From Phymatolithon calcareum (taxonomy: Eukaryota > Rhodophyta > Florideophyceae > Hapalidiales), in contig OZ345355.1 of NCBI GenBank assembly GCA_977006965.1, forward strand, positions 682,001 through 746,000: a DNA stretch of 64,000 bases. Direction: 5' to 3'. Position numbers and translations under genes: made by a program. Shown piece after piece: positions 54,422 through 64,000 of the stretch. Below the pieces are notes generated by a model. The model searched no databases. It saw only the letters and a list, made by a program, of their open reading frames with translations, and was not told where the DNA came from. Each line of letters starts with the position of its first letter. The stretch's first letter is position 1.

Positions 54422-54848
54422 TGTTGGATGGAGGTTTCGTTGTTGATGGTTGAGATGGTTGAGATGGTTGAGGTGGTTGAGATGGTTGAGATGGTTGGGT
54501 TGGTTGTGGGATGTTCCTTGGTTTATTGAGTCGGGGCTTCAGATCCGGGTCTTATATAGGCCTCAGATTGAGGTATGATAAGACTTCTGATGCTCATTGC
54601 ACTACTAATTGTGATTGATTCAATCAACTAAAAGATTGAATTGTCGACTGTGATTGATTCAATCAACAAAATGATTGAATTACTGGCAATAACAAGATCA
54701 ATCAAGAAATTGATTGAACTGCTACATTGTCAGTAAAGATGAAAAAACATGGATTGATTTTATCATAACATATGAGAAATGGTTAGAGACTTATGAGAAA
54801 GGATAATGTGTACTGCGACAAGAGCTCCAAGCAGTCACATTTCCAACA
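54422..54848 (-). repeat. 3' LTR of the copia element
   Basis: TG...CA, 427 bp; nearly identical to 59772-60202, differing in an A-run length and scattered substitutions. Confidence 0.93.
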
Positions 54849-54869
54849 CTCCCCCTCGATCGAAGAAGC

Positions 54870-57800
54870 TTACGAACGTGCAGGATGCAACCCCATCTTT
54901 TTCGCGAACTCGGATACCTTGATTCGACTTAGGGGTTTCGTAAGTGCATCAGCGACCATGCACTCCGTCGGACAGTACTTGAATTCCACTTTCTCGGTTG
55001 CCACAGCTTCGCGAACATAGTGATATTGAATATCAATATGTTCGTTTCGTTGGGTAATTGCCTCGTTCTGAGTGGATGATATAGCGCCTTGATTGTCCGA
55101 GAAGATGAGGATGCGAGATGGCTTGCTGAAACCAAGTATGTCGGAAACCAATCGCGAAAGCCAGACTGCTTCTTTCGCGGCGGCACATGCTGCAATGTAT
55201 TCAGCCTCACATGACGATGTCGCGACAATGGTTTGCTTCTTGGATCGCCAGCTAATTGCTCCCCCTGCAAGCATGAAGACGTATCCACTTGTCGACTTGC
55301 GAGTTTCTTGACAGCCTGCCCAGTCGGAGTCGCTATACCCCACTGGAGTCAAACTTCTGTCTTTGCCAAATAGAATCCCATGATCACGAGTTCCGGCGAT
55401 GTAACGTAAAACACGCTTAACAGCCGTCCAATGGATTTGCAGTGGATTCTCACAGAAGGAAGAGAGTTTTCCGACAGCATCCGAGATATCCGGCCGACTT
55501 CCAACCATCAGATACATAACGCTTCCAATTGCAGGTCGGTACGGAACCTCAGATGAAGCAGAATCTGTGATGTCGAGTTCATGCACGGTACTGGTTTTCT
55601 TGTAAGGCTCCATCGGCGTTGGAACCGGTTTCGAATTTTCCAAGTTAAACCGCTTCAAAACGGTTTCCGCGTACGACTTCTGCGATAGGTGTAATGTTCG
55701 GAGATCACGATCCCGACGGATCTCCAATCCGAGGAATACGCTTGCGTTTCCAAGATACTTCATCTCGAATCGCCGGTTAAGCTCCCCCTTCATCCAAGCA
55801 ATGGCAACATTATCGTTGCCAGCAATGAGCAAGTCATCGACGTACAATGCAATGATCATAATGCTCTTGGATGTGTGCCGAACATAAAGACACGGGTAAT
55901 TCGGACTGCTTGTAAATCCGAGTTCATTGATTAAGAAATCATCAATCTTAGCATGCCATTGTCGGGGAGCTTGTTTTATCCCGTAGAGTGCCTTCAACAG
56001 TTTACACACGAGCTCAGGACGCTTGGGATCGCGAAATCCGGCGGGAACGTCCATGTAAATATCTTCATCCAAGTCTCCGTGCAAGAATGCAGTGACGACA
56101 TCCATTTGGACAAGTTCGAGATCATGAACTGCCACCGTGGCGAGGAGAATCCGAATTGATGTGAACTTCACGACTGGGGCATATGTTTCGCCGTAATCCA
56201 CACCGTGCACCTGTCGGAACCCTTTCGCGACAATGCGAGCTTTCGGGCCAGTGTCCTTGACTTTAAACACATATTTGCAAGGGAGAACGTTCATTCCGGA
56301 TTCGCGTGGAACTAATGTCCAAGTCTTGATGCGCATGAGAGATGAGTGTTCTTTCTCAATCGCAGGGGACCAATAGTCAACGTTGTCTTTAGACGTCGCG
56401 CTTCTGAAAGTCTGCGGAACTTCTTGAGAAGACAAAGCAGTTTCAGTTGCAAAGTTGGCGGATTCGAGAGCCAACATGGCTGTATGCGGACCAGCATTCC
56501 AGAAATAATTTGGTGGCTTTGAGACACGGGTGGATCGACGAAGTATGGGTTCTGCGACTAACTCAGGAGTTGCGTCAGCATTAGAAGTTGAGATAGATTC
56601 TTCTTTAGAGATACTGTGCTGACCATCACCGTTGTCCTTTCGTTCGTCCACGGTACCCTCCACTGCAACGTCCTCGGCTTTCACAGCAACCTCACGGATG
56701 TTGGCATAGTTGGGTTTCTGCTCGACCTTGATGATCGCTGGAGGAATTTCGGTAGCTTTCTCGGTTTCAAAAGCATCGTGAAAGCTTTGGTCAAACCCTG
56801 CATTTGGAAAGCTGATTGGTATATCCGTTTTAGGATTCTCAGTTTCGCATGCCGATTCGTCAAATATAACATCCCGAGATACGATCACCTTGCATGCATT
56901 CGGATCCCATAACTTGTATCCCTTAGATGCAAACGAGTATCCCATCATGATCGCTTCACGAGTGCGAGAGTCGAGTTTCTTGACCTTCTTTTTCGGAATC
57001 ACGTACCAACACTTAGCGCCAAATACGCGTAAGTGTTCCAAGTTAGTGCGGCTCCCATCCATATGTGATGGGGGGTCGTGTTCGAAGGAAGTCCTCGCGA
57101 CGTAACTCAATTTCGGACATACACAGCAGTTGACAGTGCTTCAGCCCAGAACTTCTTCTCGATGCCTTTGTGATGAAGCATCGAGCGCACTAAGTTGAGT
57201 AAAGGGCGGTTCATGCGCTCAGCCACCCCATTCTGTTGAGGAGTGTAAGCAACGGTGAGTTGATGGTGAATGCCGTGATCGGAAAGATATGACTTGAACT
57301 CATTTGACAAGTATTCTCCTCCGTTATCGGTCCGAATAGCTTTGAGCTTAGGTGCCGGTGAGAATTGATGTACGTTGAGGTGTTTCAGCTTTCTTCCGGT
57401 GTGTGTTTCAGCGTATTTGTGAAATTTCTGAAAGCACTCGAAGCTCTCGGACTTCTTTCGCATGGTGAAAACTGTGGTCCATTTGGAGTGATCATCGATA
57501 AACGTGATGAAATACCGAGAGCCACCTTGTGATGGGATGTCAATTGGACCGAGAACGTCGGAATGCACGAGATCGAGAAGTGCGTCCGACCGAGAACCAC
57601 TAGACTTCGGGATAGGAGCACGATGTGCTTTCCCAGCAATGCAACCTTTGCATACATTGTCCGACGAAGACCCTGGATCGATATGCAATCCTTTTACAAC
57701 ACCATGGCGTGCCATGCCGGAGATTCCAGTAGGACTGACATGCGCGAGACGCTCGTGCCATAGCTGTAGGCTGACGAGGGATGTTTCCTTGGACATGGGT

Positions 57801-59039
57801 TTGTTCTCCGGACGATCTAGAATCTATAGATCTTTGCGGAGAGTATCTTGGGCGATAATCTCATCATGCGCCTTGATGCAGCACCGTTTGCTTTTGAATA
57901 AGATCCCATACCCATACACGTCCAGTTTAGAAACGGAAAGGAGCGAATAACCAAAGTCCGGAATATGAAGAACGTTTTGGAGCATACACTGAGACCGTTT
58001 TCCGTTGATGCTGAGTGTCACGATAGCATCGCCTTTTCCTGCTATCGTTGCAGTTGCTCTAGTTCCCATTTCGACAGTCGACCTCATTTCCGTGTATGAG
58101 ACAAAGATTGAACGATCGAATGTCATGTGGGATGTGCTTCCAGAGTCGATAATCCATGACGTGGACTTTTCGGGAATGTTTGAGTTTCGAACCTTTGCCA
58201 TTAAGCAAACGTAGTCAGAATCAGACATGACACGAATAGATTCTGTTTCACCAGCAATTAAGGCAGTCGGTTTGTCCTTCTTTCTTTTTCGACCCGGAGG
58301 TTTGTATCCCGGTGGTGCAAGGTGTGGAAACTTGACCCAACACCTGAGAGAAGGATGTCCAGCTCGATTGCAATGATCACAATGGTCGTAGGCGTATGAA
58401 CCATTTTGAGTTGCACTTACAAGAGCTGTGGAATCAGACTTCTCCGTCGAGGCTTCGAGGCGCATAGTCATACGTTGCTCCTCTTGTAGAAGTCGGCTCT
58501 TCACAAACTCGAGAGAGAATGTCTCGTCCTCGTTCCCAAGTGCGTCTAAGGCACTGATGAGACTGTCATAACGATCCGGAAGACCATTCAGGACAGCCAT
58601 TGCCATTTCCTTGTCGTCGATGTCAACACCCATTGATTTGATTGTGGATGCGAGCTGACGAATTCGGTTGGTGTATGGCAGTATCTTTTCGCCCTCGTGC
58701 ATTGTGGCGGTATAGAACTTTCGACGAGCAGCGAGTTTGTTAAGAAGCGTATGGCGTTCGAATATGTTGAGAATCGCCTGCCACATTGCTTTCGCCGTTT
58801 CGACACCTCGGACATGTTCGAGATGGGCATCGGAAAGGGATAGACCAATAATTGCTTTAGCCTTATTGTCATGTCGACGCCAGACTTTGAACTCGTCAGT
58901 GTCCCTTGCTGGAGGGCTTACCTCGATGTACTCATCGAGCTCGCGGAATGATAGTACTAGCTGAATTTTTCTGTTTCCAAGCGTGGAAATTGGTCTCGGT
59001 GAGTTTTTCGACCTTCAGCGTTCCTTGCGAGTTGTCCAT
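54870..59039 (-). pseudogene. Ty1/copia Gag-Pol polyprotein, disrupted
   Basis: Order gag, protease, integrase, reverse transcriptase, RNase H, as in copia. It starts MDNSQGTLKVEKLTETNFHA (59039). An extra A near 58968 shifts the frame, then IQLVLSFRELDEYIE. The zinc knuckle is CDHCNRAGHPSLRC and the protease WIIDSGSTSHMT. TAG at 57824-57826 replaces a sense codon before the integrase (LQLWHERLAHVSPTG, DLVHSDVLGPI, RTDNGGEYLS, PQQNGVAERMNR). TGA follows VYVRN at about 57107, with a 1-nt shift near 57060. Reverse transcriptase has VTAFLHGDLDEDIYM and YVDDLLIAG; RNase H has SWRSKKQTIVATSSCEAEY and ALTKPL. Non-functional copy. Confidence 0.93.
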
Positions 59040-59757
59040 ATTTTGGACTGGGGGTTCTTGAAATCTTGTCGAAGATCCGTTCGGGGAGTCCACTGCGAGT
59101 TAACAAAAGTTAACTATCAAGGCAATCTATCCCTTATAGGAAATTCGCGTCGAGTCAGTGTGACCCGGAGCTTGATCTGGGGATGGCTCTTGGCCGTATA
59201 CCTCTTGAAGATAGGGCTGGCTCTAGGCTGTTTACCTTTTGTGGCGTTTTGGTACACCTGAACCTGCAGCCGACAACACGCACTGCAAGACGTATCCGTC
59301 AATTCCAATGTCCTAAATTCCAATGTTGATGTTGGCACACCCCACCGAGCAAGTACTTCGTGAGGCTATAATTGCGACCTTTTCCTTGAAGATGAGTATA
59401 CGGGGCCTACTGACCACGCGCTGTGCGTGGCAGACTGTCTTTCAAATCGGTAAACCGTACTCCAACAAGTCTTTCAGATTCCCTTCCAATCACACAACAG
59501 AATTCTGCAGAGCCGAGATGCGTCCAGGTGGATACTCGGAAGACTACTCGATTTCTCAAGCGTATATCCCTTTCACCACGTAGCAGAGCACGGATTTTGA
59601 CACACTGTTTCGTAGATTATACTCTGTGCAGAGTCGCTTTAGGGTGGCCGATGGATGGCGCAGATACCACAGGGTTTTAAACCTTTTGATGATGAAAATT
59701 GGTTTAGGGAAGGAGGACCCCTCGGTAAGGTGATAGCGCTGGTTGATTACGCGTTAT

Positions 59758-59771
59758 CTGGGCCCATAACC
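59758..59771 (-). other. copia primer-binding site matching the initiator-tRNA anticodon arm
   Basis: Directly beside the 5' LTR, the plus strand reads CTGGGCCCATAACC. This is the anticodon stem-loop sequence of eukaryotic initiator tRNA-Met as I recall it (CAU anticodon inside). The element would thus be primed by an internally cleaved tRNA-iMet fragment, as known for Drosophila copia, rather than by a tRNA 3' end. Confidence 0.65.
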
Positions 59772-60202
59772 TGTTGGATGGAGGTTTGGTTGTTGATGGT
59801 TGAGATGGTTGAGATGGTTGAGGTGGTTGAGAATGGTTGAGATGGTTGGGTTGGTTGTGAGATGTTCCTTGGTTTGTTGAGTCGGGACTTCAGATCCGGG
59901 TCTTATATAGGCCTCAGATTGAGGTATGATAAGACTTCTGATGCTCATTGCACTACTAACTGTGATTGATTCAATCAACTAAAAGATTGAATTGTCGACT
60001 GTGATTGATTCAATCAACAAAATGATTGAATTACTGACAATAACAAGATCAATCAAGAAATTGATTGAACTGCTACATTGTCAGTAAAGATGAAAAAAAA
60101 ACATGGATTGATTCTATCATAACATATGAGAAATGGTTAGAGACTTATGAGAAAGGATAATGTGTACTGCGACAAGAGCTCCAAGCAGTCACATTTCCAA
60201 CA
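59772..60202 (-). repeat. 5' LTR of the copia element
   Basis: 431 bp, TG...CA, followed on + by TTAAT. Confidence 0.93.
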
Positions 60203-60310
60203 TTAATAGCCCAAAACATGTCTATTGTCAGGGCACATCTCGCGACTACGCTGGAGCAAACTTTGACGACTTTGTAACCTCTTAATCGCCCAAAACATGT
60301 CTATTGTCAG

Positions 60311-60720
60311 GGCCACAAGCAGCGCGTGGCGCTCATCTGCAGCCACCGTACAGCTTGAGCCTTTCCGCGTGAATGTCCGTGTGCTGCTGAGCGCCGACGA
60401 CGTCTAGATCACTACATTTTCAGTACACAGCTGCACTGGCGGCTCCTCCAAGTTGCGTCAGTTCAGTACGAAGATACTCGCGCGACGGGGACCGTGATGA
60501 CGGATTTTATCCCCAGAGAAGGCCGAGTCACCGGAAACGCTGCCCAGTTAACAAAGATGGTCTGCAAAAAATATGGAGCCGGGGTCAACGAAAGTGACAT
60601 GCTGAGGAGTGTTTTTAGCAGAAAAGTGATACCATTCCATGCGGTAATTAACAGCGAATACCGCGCTAGATGCTCTTGACGTCACTTTGAAGTAGCCACG
60701 TCGTCGCTGCAAGTTTGTAC
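60311..60720. other. Unassigned stretch with a 61-aa frame
   Basis: The frame 60494-60679 (+), MMTDFIPREGRVTGNAAQLT..., has no recognised family. It may belong to the same transposon relic as the next feature. Confidence 0.35.
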
Positions 60721-61125
60721 GCTTCTAGACGCTTGGCGCAGCATCGGTTCGCGTTCGACCCGTGGAAAAAGAACTGGTTCGGGACGCATGGCTGCTGAAA
60801 ACATGGGCGAAGCAATACGAGGGCAGCATCGCTCGTGTTGCAATCACTGATAGCCAATTAGTGCACACTGATTTGGTGTCGTTTGACCTTGTCACTGAGC
60901 CGGACCGTAAGCGCAAGAGCCCCTACTTGCCGTGCGAAAAGAGGGACCATCATTTCTCCTCCTCTGGAAACATCGGTCACTTCTCACAGACCAGGCGGAA
61001 AATCCACAAAATTGTTGAGGCGAAGCGAAAACACATCGACAAAGCGTCTCAGTTCATGATAATTTACCTCGCCTCCTGAGATGACGGAGATGCTACTTAC
61101 GACAAGGAGCTAAAGCATAGAGAGT
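60721..61125 (+). pseudogene. Zinc-knuckle transposon protein, copy B
   Basis: The frame starting at 60762 (MEKELVRDAWLLKTWAKQYE) matches copy A at 38918-38565: RVAITDSQLVHTDLVSFDLV, RKRKSPYLPCEKRDHHFSSS, GNIGHFSQT and EAKRKHIDKASQFMIIYLAS, then a TGA and a conserved acidic tail (DATYDKELKHRE). The zinc-ligand Cys residues of the knuckle are lost (FSSSGNIGH). A minus-strand piece of the same family (EEVRYMDRKRWQKLLNRHP) lies tail to tail at 61275-61188. The two pieces are convergent as in copy A. Confidence 0.45.
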
Positions 61126-61328
61126 AGCGCGCGAAATAAAATTTATTTTTTTGACAAGTTTTCTTAGGTTGCTCTGTGTATCAAAATGAGTAGTAGTTTT
61201 TGCAAGGGGTGCCGATTTAGCAACTTTTGCCACCTTTTTCGGTCCATGTAGCGAACTTCCTCGAATAGATTCACTTTCTGCTAGGCAAATAGTTTGTTTC
61301 ATTTGAAACGATGGAAATAATCATAATA

Positions 61329-63335
61329 CAGAGGAATTCTCGAGATAGTGCTATTTTGCATAGTGCTTCAATCCCAGTAGTACATGCTCTCTCGCTATGG
61401 CACAAGATCATACATTTTTCACGTATTCAAACTGTAATTGTAAACACTGTGCATGCTCTACGTGTAAAGTGCAGCCACGGGATCACTGATGGTTATCTTG
61501 GTCGTCGTTGCGCGCTGGAATACGAAGAATAAGACGAGCAACCGCACGCGACTCCCGCTGAACTAAATCTGGACGTCCTCGAGATGCTTGCTAAAAACTA
61601 CAGTGCGACCGCCGTTATGGCCAAGTATAAGATAAGTCGTCGGACGGTCTCTAAAATCAAGGCTGAAGCAGCGGTTCTGAGAAATAAGGTCCAGGACGGG
61701 ACGGCTCTGACGACGAAGTCGGACCGAACTGCCAAGTTTCTGATTATCGATCGCAAGGTACTGCAATTCGTCGAGCATGCCCGAGCGGTAAAGATGCCTG
61801 TGACATAAGCGATATTAATGAAAACGCGCACTCTTAATTCGAGAAGTCATGCTGACTGCAGAACTACCGGTCAGCGAGCGTGCCGCTGTCGAGAAGTTCT
61901 CAGCGTCGACTGGGTGGGTGGTAAGTTTCTTCAATATCATGGGTTGGAGTCAGTATCGGTTCATGGTGAAGCAGGTAGTGCACAAGACGCCGAGGCAGGA
62001 CGAAACATCGCTTCCCTGCGCGAGGATACGATACGGCTAGCATGTGCAACGTTTAGGAAACGAGCTTCTTCTACAAATTGCTGCCTCGTCGAACATATAT
62101 CCTGAAACACGAATGTAAAAAGAGTCTTCAGGGGACCAAGAGAATGAAGGCCAAAGACCGTATCACTGCGTATCTTTGTACAAATGATAACGGAACTGAC
62201 AAGATGCCATGTACCATTATTGGCACTGCAAAAAACCAAAGAGCTTTCGTTTAGGGAAGCCGCTGGTTCCTTTCTTTAGGAACAAGACGTCATGATCTAA
62301 TGGTCCAACCTTTCGTAACTGGTTTCTATCTTTATTCCTTCCATACATGCGCACACGGACATCGAAGTCGGTAGAATTGGTTGTCGACAATGCATCCTCA
62401 CATGCGAAAGATTTGCGAGATATTCGTGGACAAGTGATAATCGAACCACTACCTCCAAATGTTACTGCTGTTCACCAGTCAATGGGTTTAGGCATCACCG
62501 CCGCCTGCACGATGATGTATCGAAAACTAATACGACGTGAAATTATTAAGGACCTAGAGACTCGGGCTGAGTGACGCAAGTTAAACAGTCACTGCCAGGA
62601 GGGATGAAATGACTTCGAGAAGAATATGAACCTTACATGCTTGATGTCGCTAATCAGCTGAAATCCGCGTGGGACGAAGTATCCCAGATGAATCTTGCGC
62701 GGTGCTGGGTAAAGTCGGCATTTTTCCGGTCGATAAAGCTGCTGATGTAAACGCGAAATTCGGTCGAATGAAGAACACCTCAAAAAATGAAGAGGTCATA
62801 TGGGTCATAGAAATGCTGGGAAAAGTGTCTCCCAGTGATAGTAATGATGATGTGCTAAGCCAACTCATCGATACATCAAAACAGAGGGTGATATCAGTCG
62901 TTAGTTCAACATAGAAGATGACAAATATGCGAGAGACGCCATTGTGAATGACGCCATGGGCGAACTACAACGAAAATTTTGTAGAGAAGGTCGTGGAGCC
63001 TGTACGAGAGTAAAAACTAGAAATCGAAAAGGTTGCTTGCGAGCTTCCTCAAATTTTTGAACTGTACCAACTGTTCAGGCCCCTAGAAGAGAAAGAGTAC
63101 GCCTGTAACTTTCCTGATGCTTGTGCACACGTTCAACGAGCTTTGAATGGCTTCGTCGATGACATTCGTAAGCAAAACGCTAATCACTGAATTCTGAAAC
63201 AAGAACAGTGGCCTCCACCAATGTCGCAGTTACAGCAATGTAAATTTTGATTAAAATTCTGTTTTGCGCTCACTTCTAAATAGTGCTATAGGACGCCGGC
63301 TTCCATGTAGTAGCACTGTTCAGTGTCCTCCACTG
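61329..63335. mobile_element. pogo/Tigger DNA transposon, copy B
   Basis: 2007 bp bounded by TA-CAGAGG (61327-61334) and CCACTG-TA (63330-63337), matching both ends of copy A at 25955 and 37871. It carries a nearly full-length but dead transposase. The last 290 bp are non-coding tail shared with 37576-37871. Confidence 0.8.
61515..62914 (+). pseudogene. pogo/Tigger (CENP-B-like) transposase relic
   Basis: The start codon corresponds to ACG in TKNKTSNRTRLPLN; a 1-nt deletion follows. The HTH reads AKYKISRRTVSKIKAEAAV. The second DNA-binding domain has QFVEHARAVKMPVT (then a stop), AILMKTRT, FSASTGWVVSFFN. The catalytic domain has FYKLLPRRTYIL (preceded by TAG at 62054 in place of the first Asp of the D-E-T-G motif), GTKRMKAKDRITAYLCTND, IIGTAKNQRAF and VVDNASSHAKDL (second Asp). 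In EPLPPNVTAVHQSMGLGITA the Q-P-M-D-x-G Asp is Gly. The C-terminal part (62669-62914) is shared with copy A. All three catalytic positions except the second are lost. Confidence 0.8.
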
Positions 63336-63337
63336 TA

Positions 63338-63890
63338 CAGCCGTGTTTGCAATAGATTTGCCTAAGAACGTCTTGATACGTATCGATCTCACTTCAGAAA
63401 GTTCCGTACTTCAAATGCACCTCTTTGCGGCTTTTTTGGTCATTTTCCTGAACTTATCAAGGTCGGTTCTGCCGCTGTCTTAATAAAGTTCTAACCGCTT
63501 AATCTCCACAGTTGATTCTCAAAAGTGCCTAATTTGCTCATCACAATGAAGTCTTAGACAACCACTACGCGCTGATCTTATTTTTCAGCCTTCATAATCC
63601 TCTTGACGGCGTAGTGGGGACTCAAAATTGTCGAAATAGCCGAAAAAACGACGAAACCGTTTTTTCAGCAAGCTGAACGGCGCTGGAACTTTGATTTTGT
63701 GCACATTATTATGTGAATAAAAAATCTCGCAAATAGCTCGCATCTCATATACTTTTTGGCGCAGCCGGCAATTGAATATAAATCTCAGAGCTCATGGCTT
63801 TTCTTCGAAAGTCGCATAAAGTGAGGTCTTTCAGGAAAACAGATCCGTTTCTCAAAGAACACTATGCAACAGTAAAATTTATTGCGAGTT
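63338..63890. other. No recognisable gene
   Basis: AT-rich DNA right of Tigger copy B; nothing supported. Confidence 0.4.
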
Positions 63891-64000
63891 CTACTCGCTC
63901 TGGTTTAGCTCCTCGTCGCTACTATTGAGAGCATCTACTTCATCGAAGGCGGTGAGATCGATGATCATGGACAGAGCCGCTTTCCCAATGTGCTTTCGCT
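63891..64000 (-). CDS. C-terminus of a third zinc-knuckle transposon protein (partial, runs off the window)
   Basis: The minus frame ending in TAG at 63891-63893 encodes RKHIGKAALSMIIDLTAFDE and ALNSSDEELNQSE. This aligns with the ends of copies A (RKHIDKTAQSMIIVLTS) and B (RKHIDKASQFMIIYLAS). Unlike those it is open to the stop, so the better-preserved copy probably lies just beyond the window. Confidence 0.5.
   Translation of the reverse strand, partial: RKHIGKAALSMIIDLTAFDEVDALNSSDEELNQSE

Larger units (their letters stand above)
54422..60202 (-). mobile_element. Ty1/copia LTR retrotransposon
   Basis: 5781 bp read on minus. LTRs 54422-54848 and 59772-60202 (427 and 431 bp, TGTTGGA...TCCAACA, about ten differences). 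Perfect 5-bp target duplication TTAAT (54417-54421 and 60203-60207). PBS 59771-59758; polypurine tract GAGGGGGAG beside 54849. The LTRs contain an imperfect (GGTTGAGAT)n stretch. One gag-pol frame is broken by at least two frameshifts and two stops. Confidence 0.95.
54378..60310. repeat. Roughly 75-bp direct repeat, two units, first one split by the copia element
   Basis: Unit 1 is 54378-54421 joined to 60208-60240; unit 2 is 60241-60310. Both contain GCGACTACGCTGGAGCAAAC, ACTTTGTAACCTCTTAAT and GCCCAAAACATGTCTATTGT. Unit 2 serves as an intact reference for the insertion point at TTAAT. Confidence 0.75.

Overview
The window looks like gene-poor, transposon-rich nuclear DNA of a eukaryotic alga, most likely a florideophyte red alga of the Chondrus type. 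That placement is an inference. It rests on intronless host genes (an SLC13/SAC1-like permease with RCK domains and a nucleotide-sugar dehydrogenase), on nested LTR retrotransposons and DNA transposons filling the space between genes, and on very short GT-AG introns of 57 to 91 nt in the transposon genes. There is no bacterial operon structure, ribosome-binding site pattern, tRNA or rRNA gene that I can support. Only three reading frames look like ordinary host genes: a 786-aa anion permease (1373-3733, +), a 219-aa chromodomain protein (5036-5695, +) and a 356-aa UDP-glucose/GDP-mannose dehydrogenase-family protein without its usual C-terminal domain (42925-43995, +). LAYOUT: 1-5.7 kb holds the permease and chromodomain genes, separated by a TGATAT-rich spacer and a perfect 41-nt palindrome. 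5.7-25.9 kb has no intact gene. It holds a 594-bp MITE, two hAT relics, a 3.8-kb Harbinger-like element (copy 1) and a 3.3-kb array of a 10-bp repeat. 25.9-37.9 kb is a pogo/Tigger relic split by a 10.7-kb Ty3/gypsy chromovirus, which carries an extra antisense gene with its own promoter-like region. 37.9-41.9 kb has a TA-flanked TIR element and unassigned DNA. 41.9-44 kb holds the dehydrogenase gene and an upstream motif cluster. 44-54 kb is unassigned DNA and then a large inverted repeat of a GC-rich TIR unit, one arm of which carries Harbinger-like copy 2. 54.4-60.2 kb is a Ty1/copia element. 60.2-64 kb has a second Tigger copy and relics of a repeated zinc-knuckle protein. MAIN OBSERVATION: two diverged copies, 40 kb apart, of one DNA transposon (10050-13829 and 50438-53609) share matching TIRs, a DDE transposase on + and, divergently on -, a second spliced gene whose product I do not recognise and which does not look like the Myb-type partner usual for PIF/Harbinger. 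The intact arm of the inverted repeat preserves the empty target site of copy 2, so its ends and 3-bp target duplication (CAG) can be read directly. The antisense gene of the Ty3 element is the second candidate for something undescribed.
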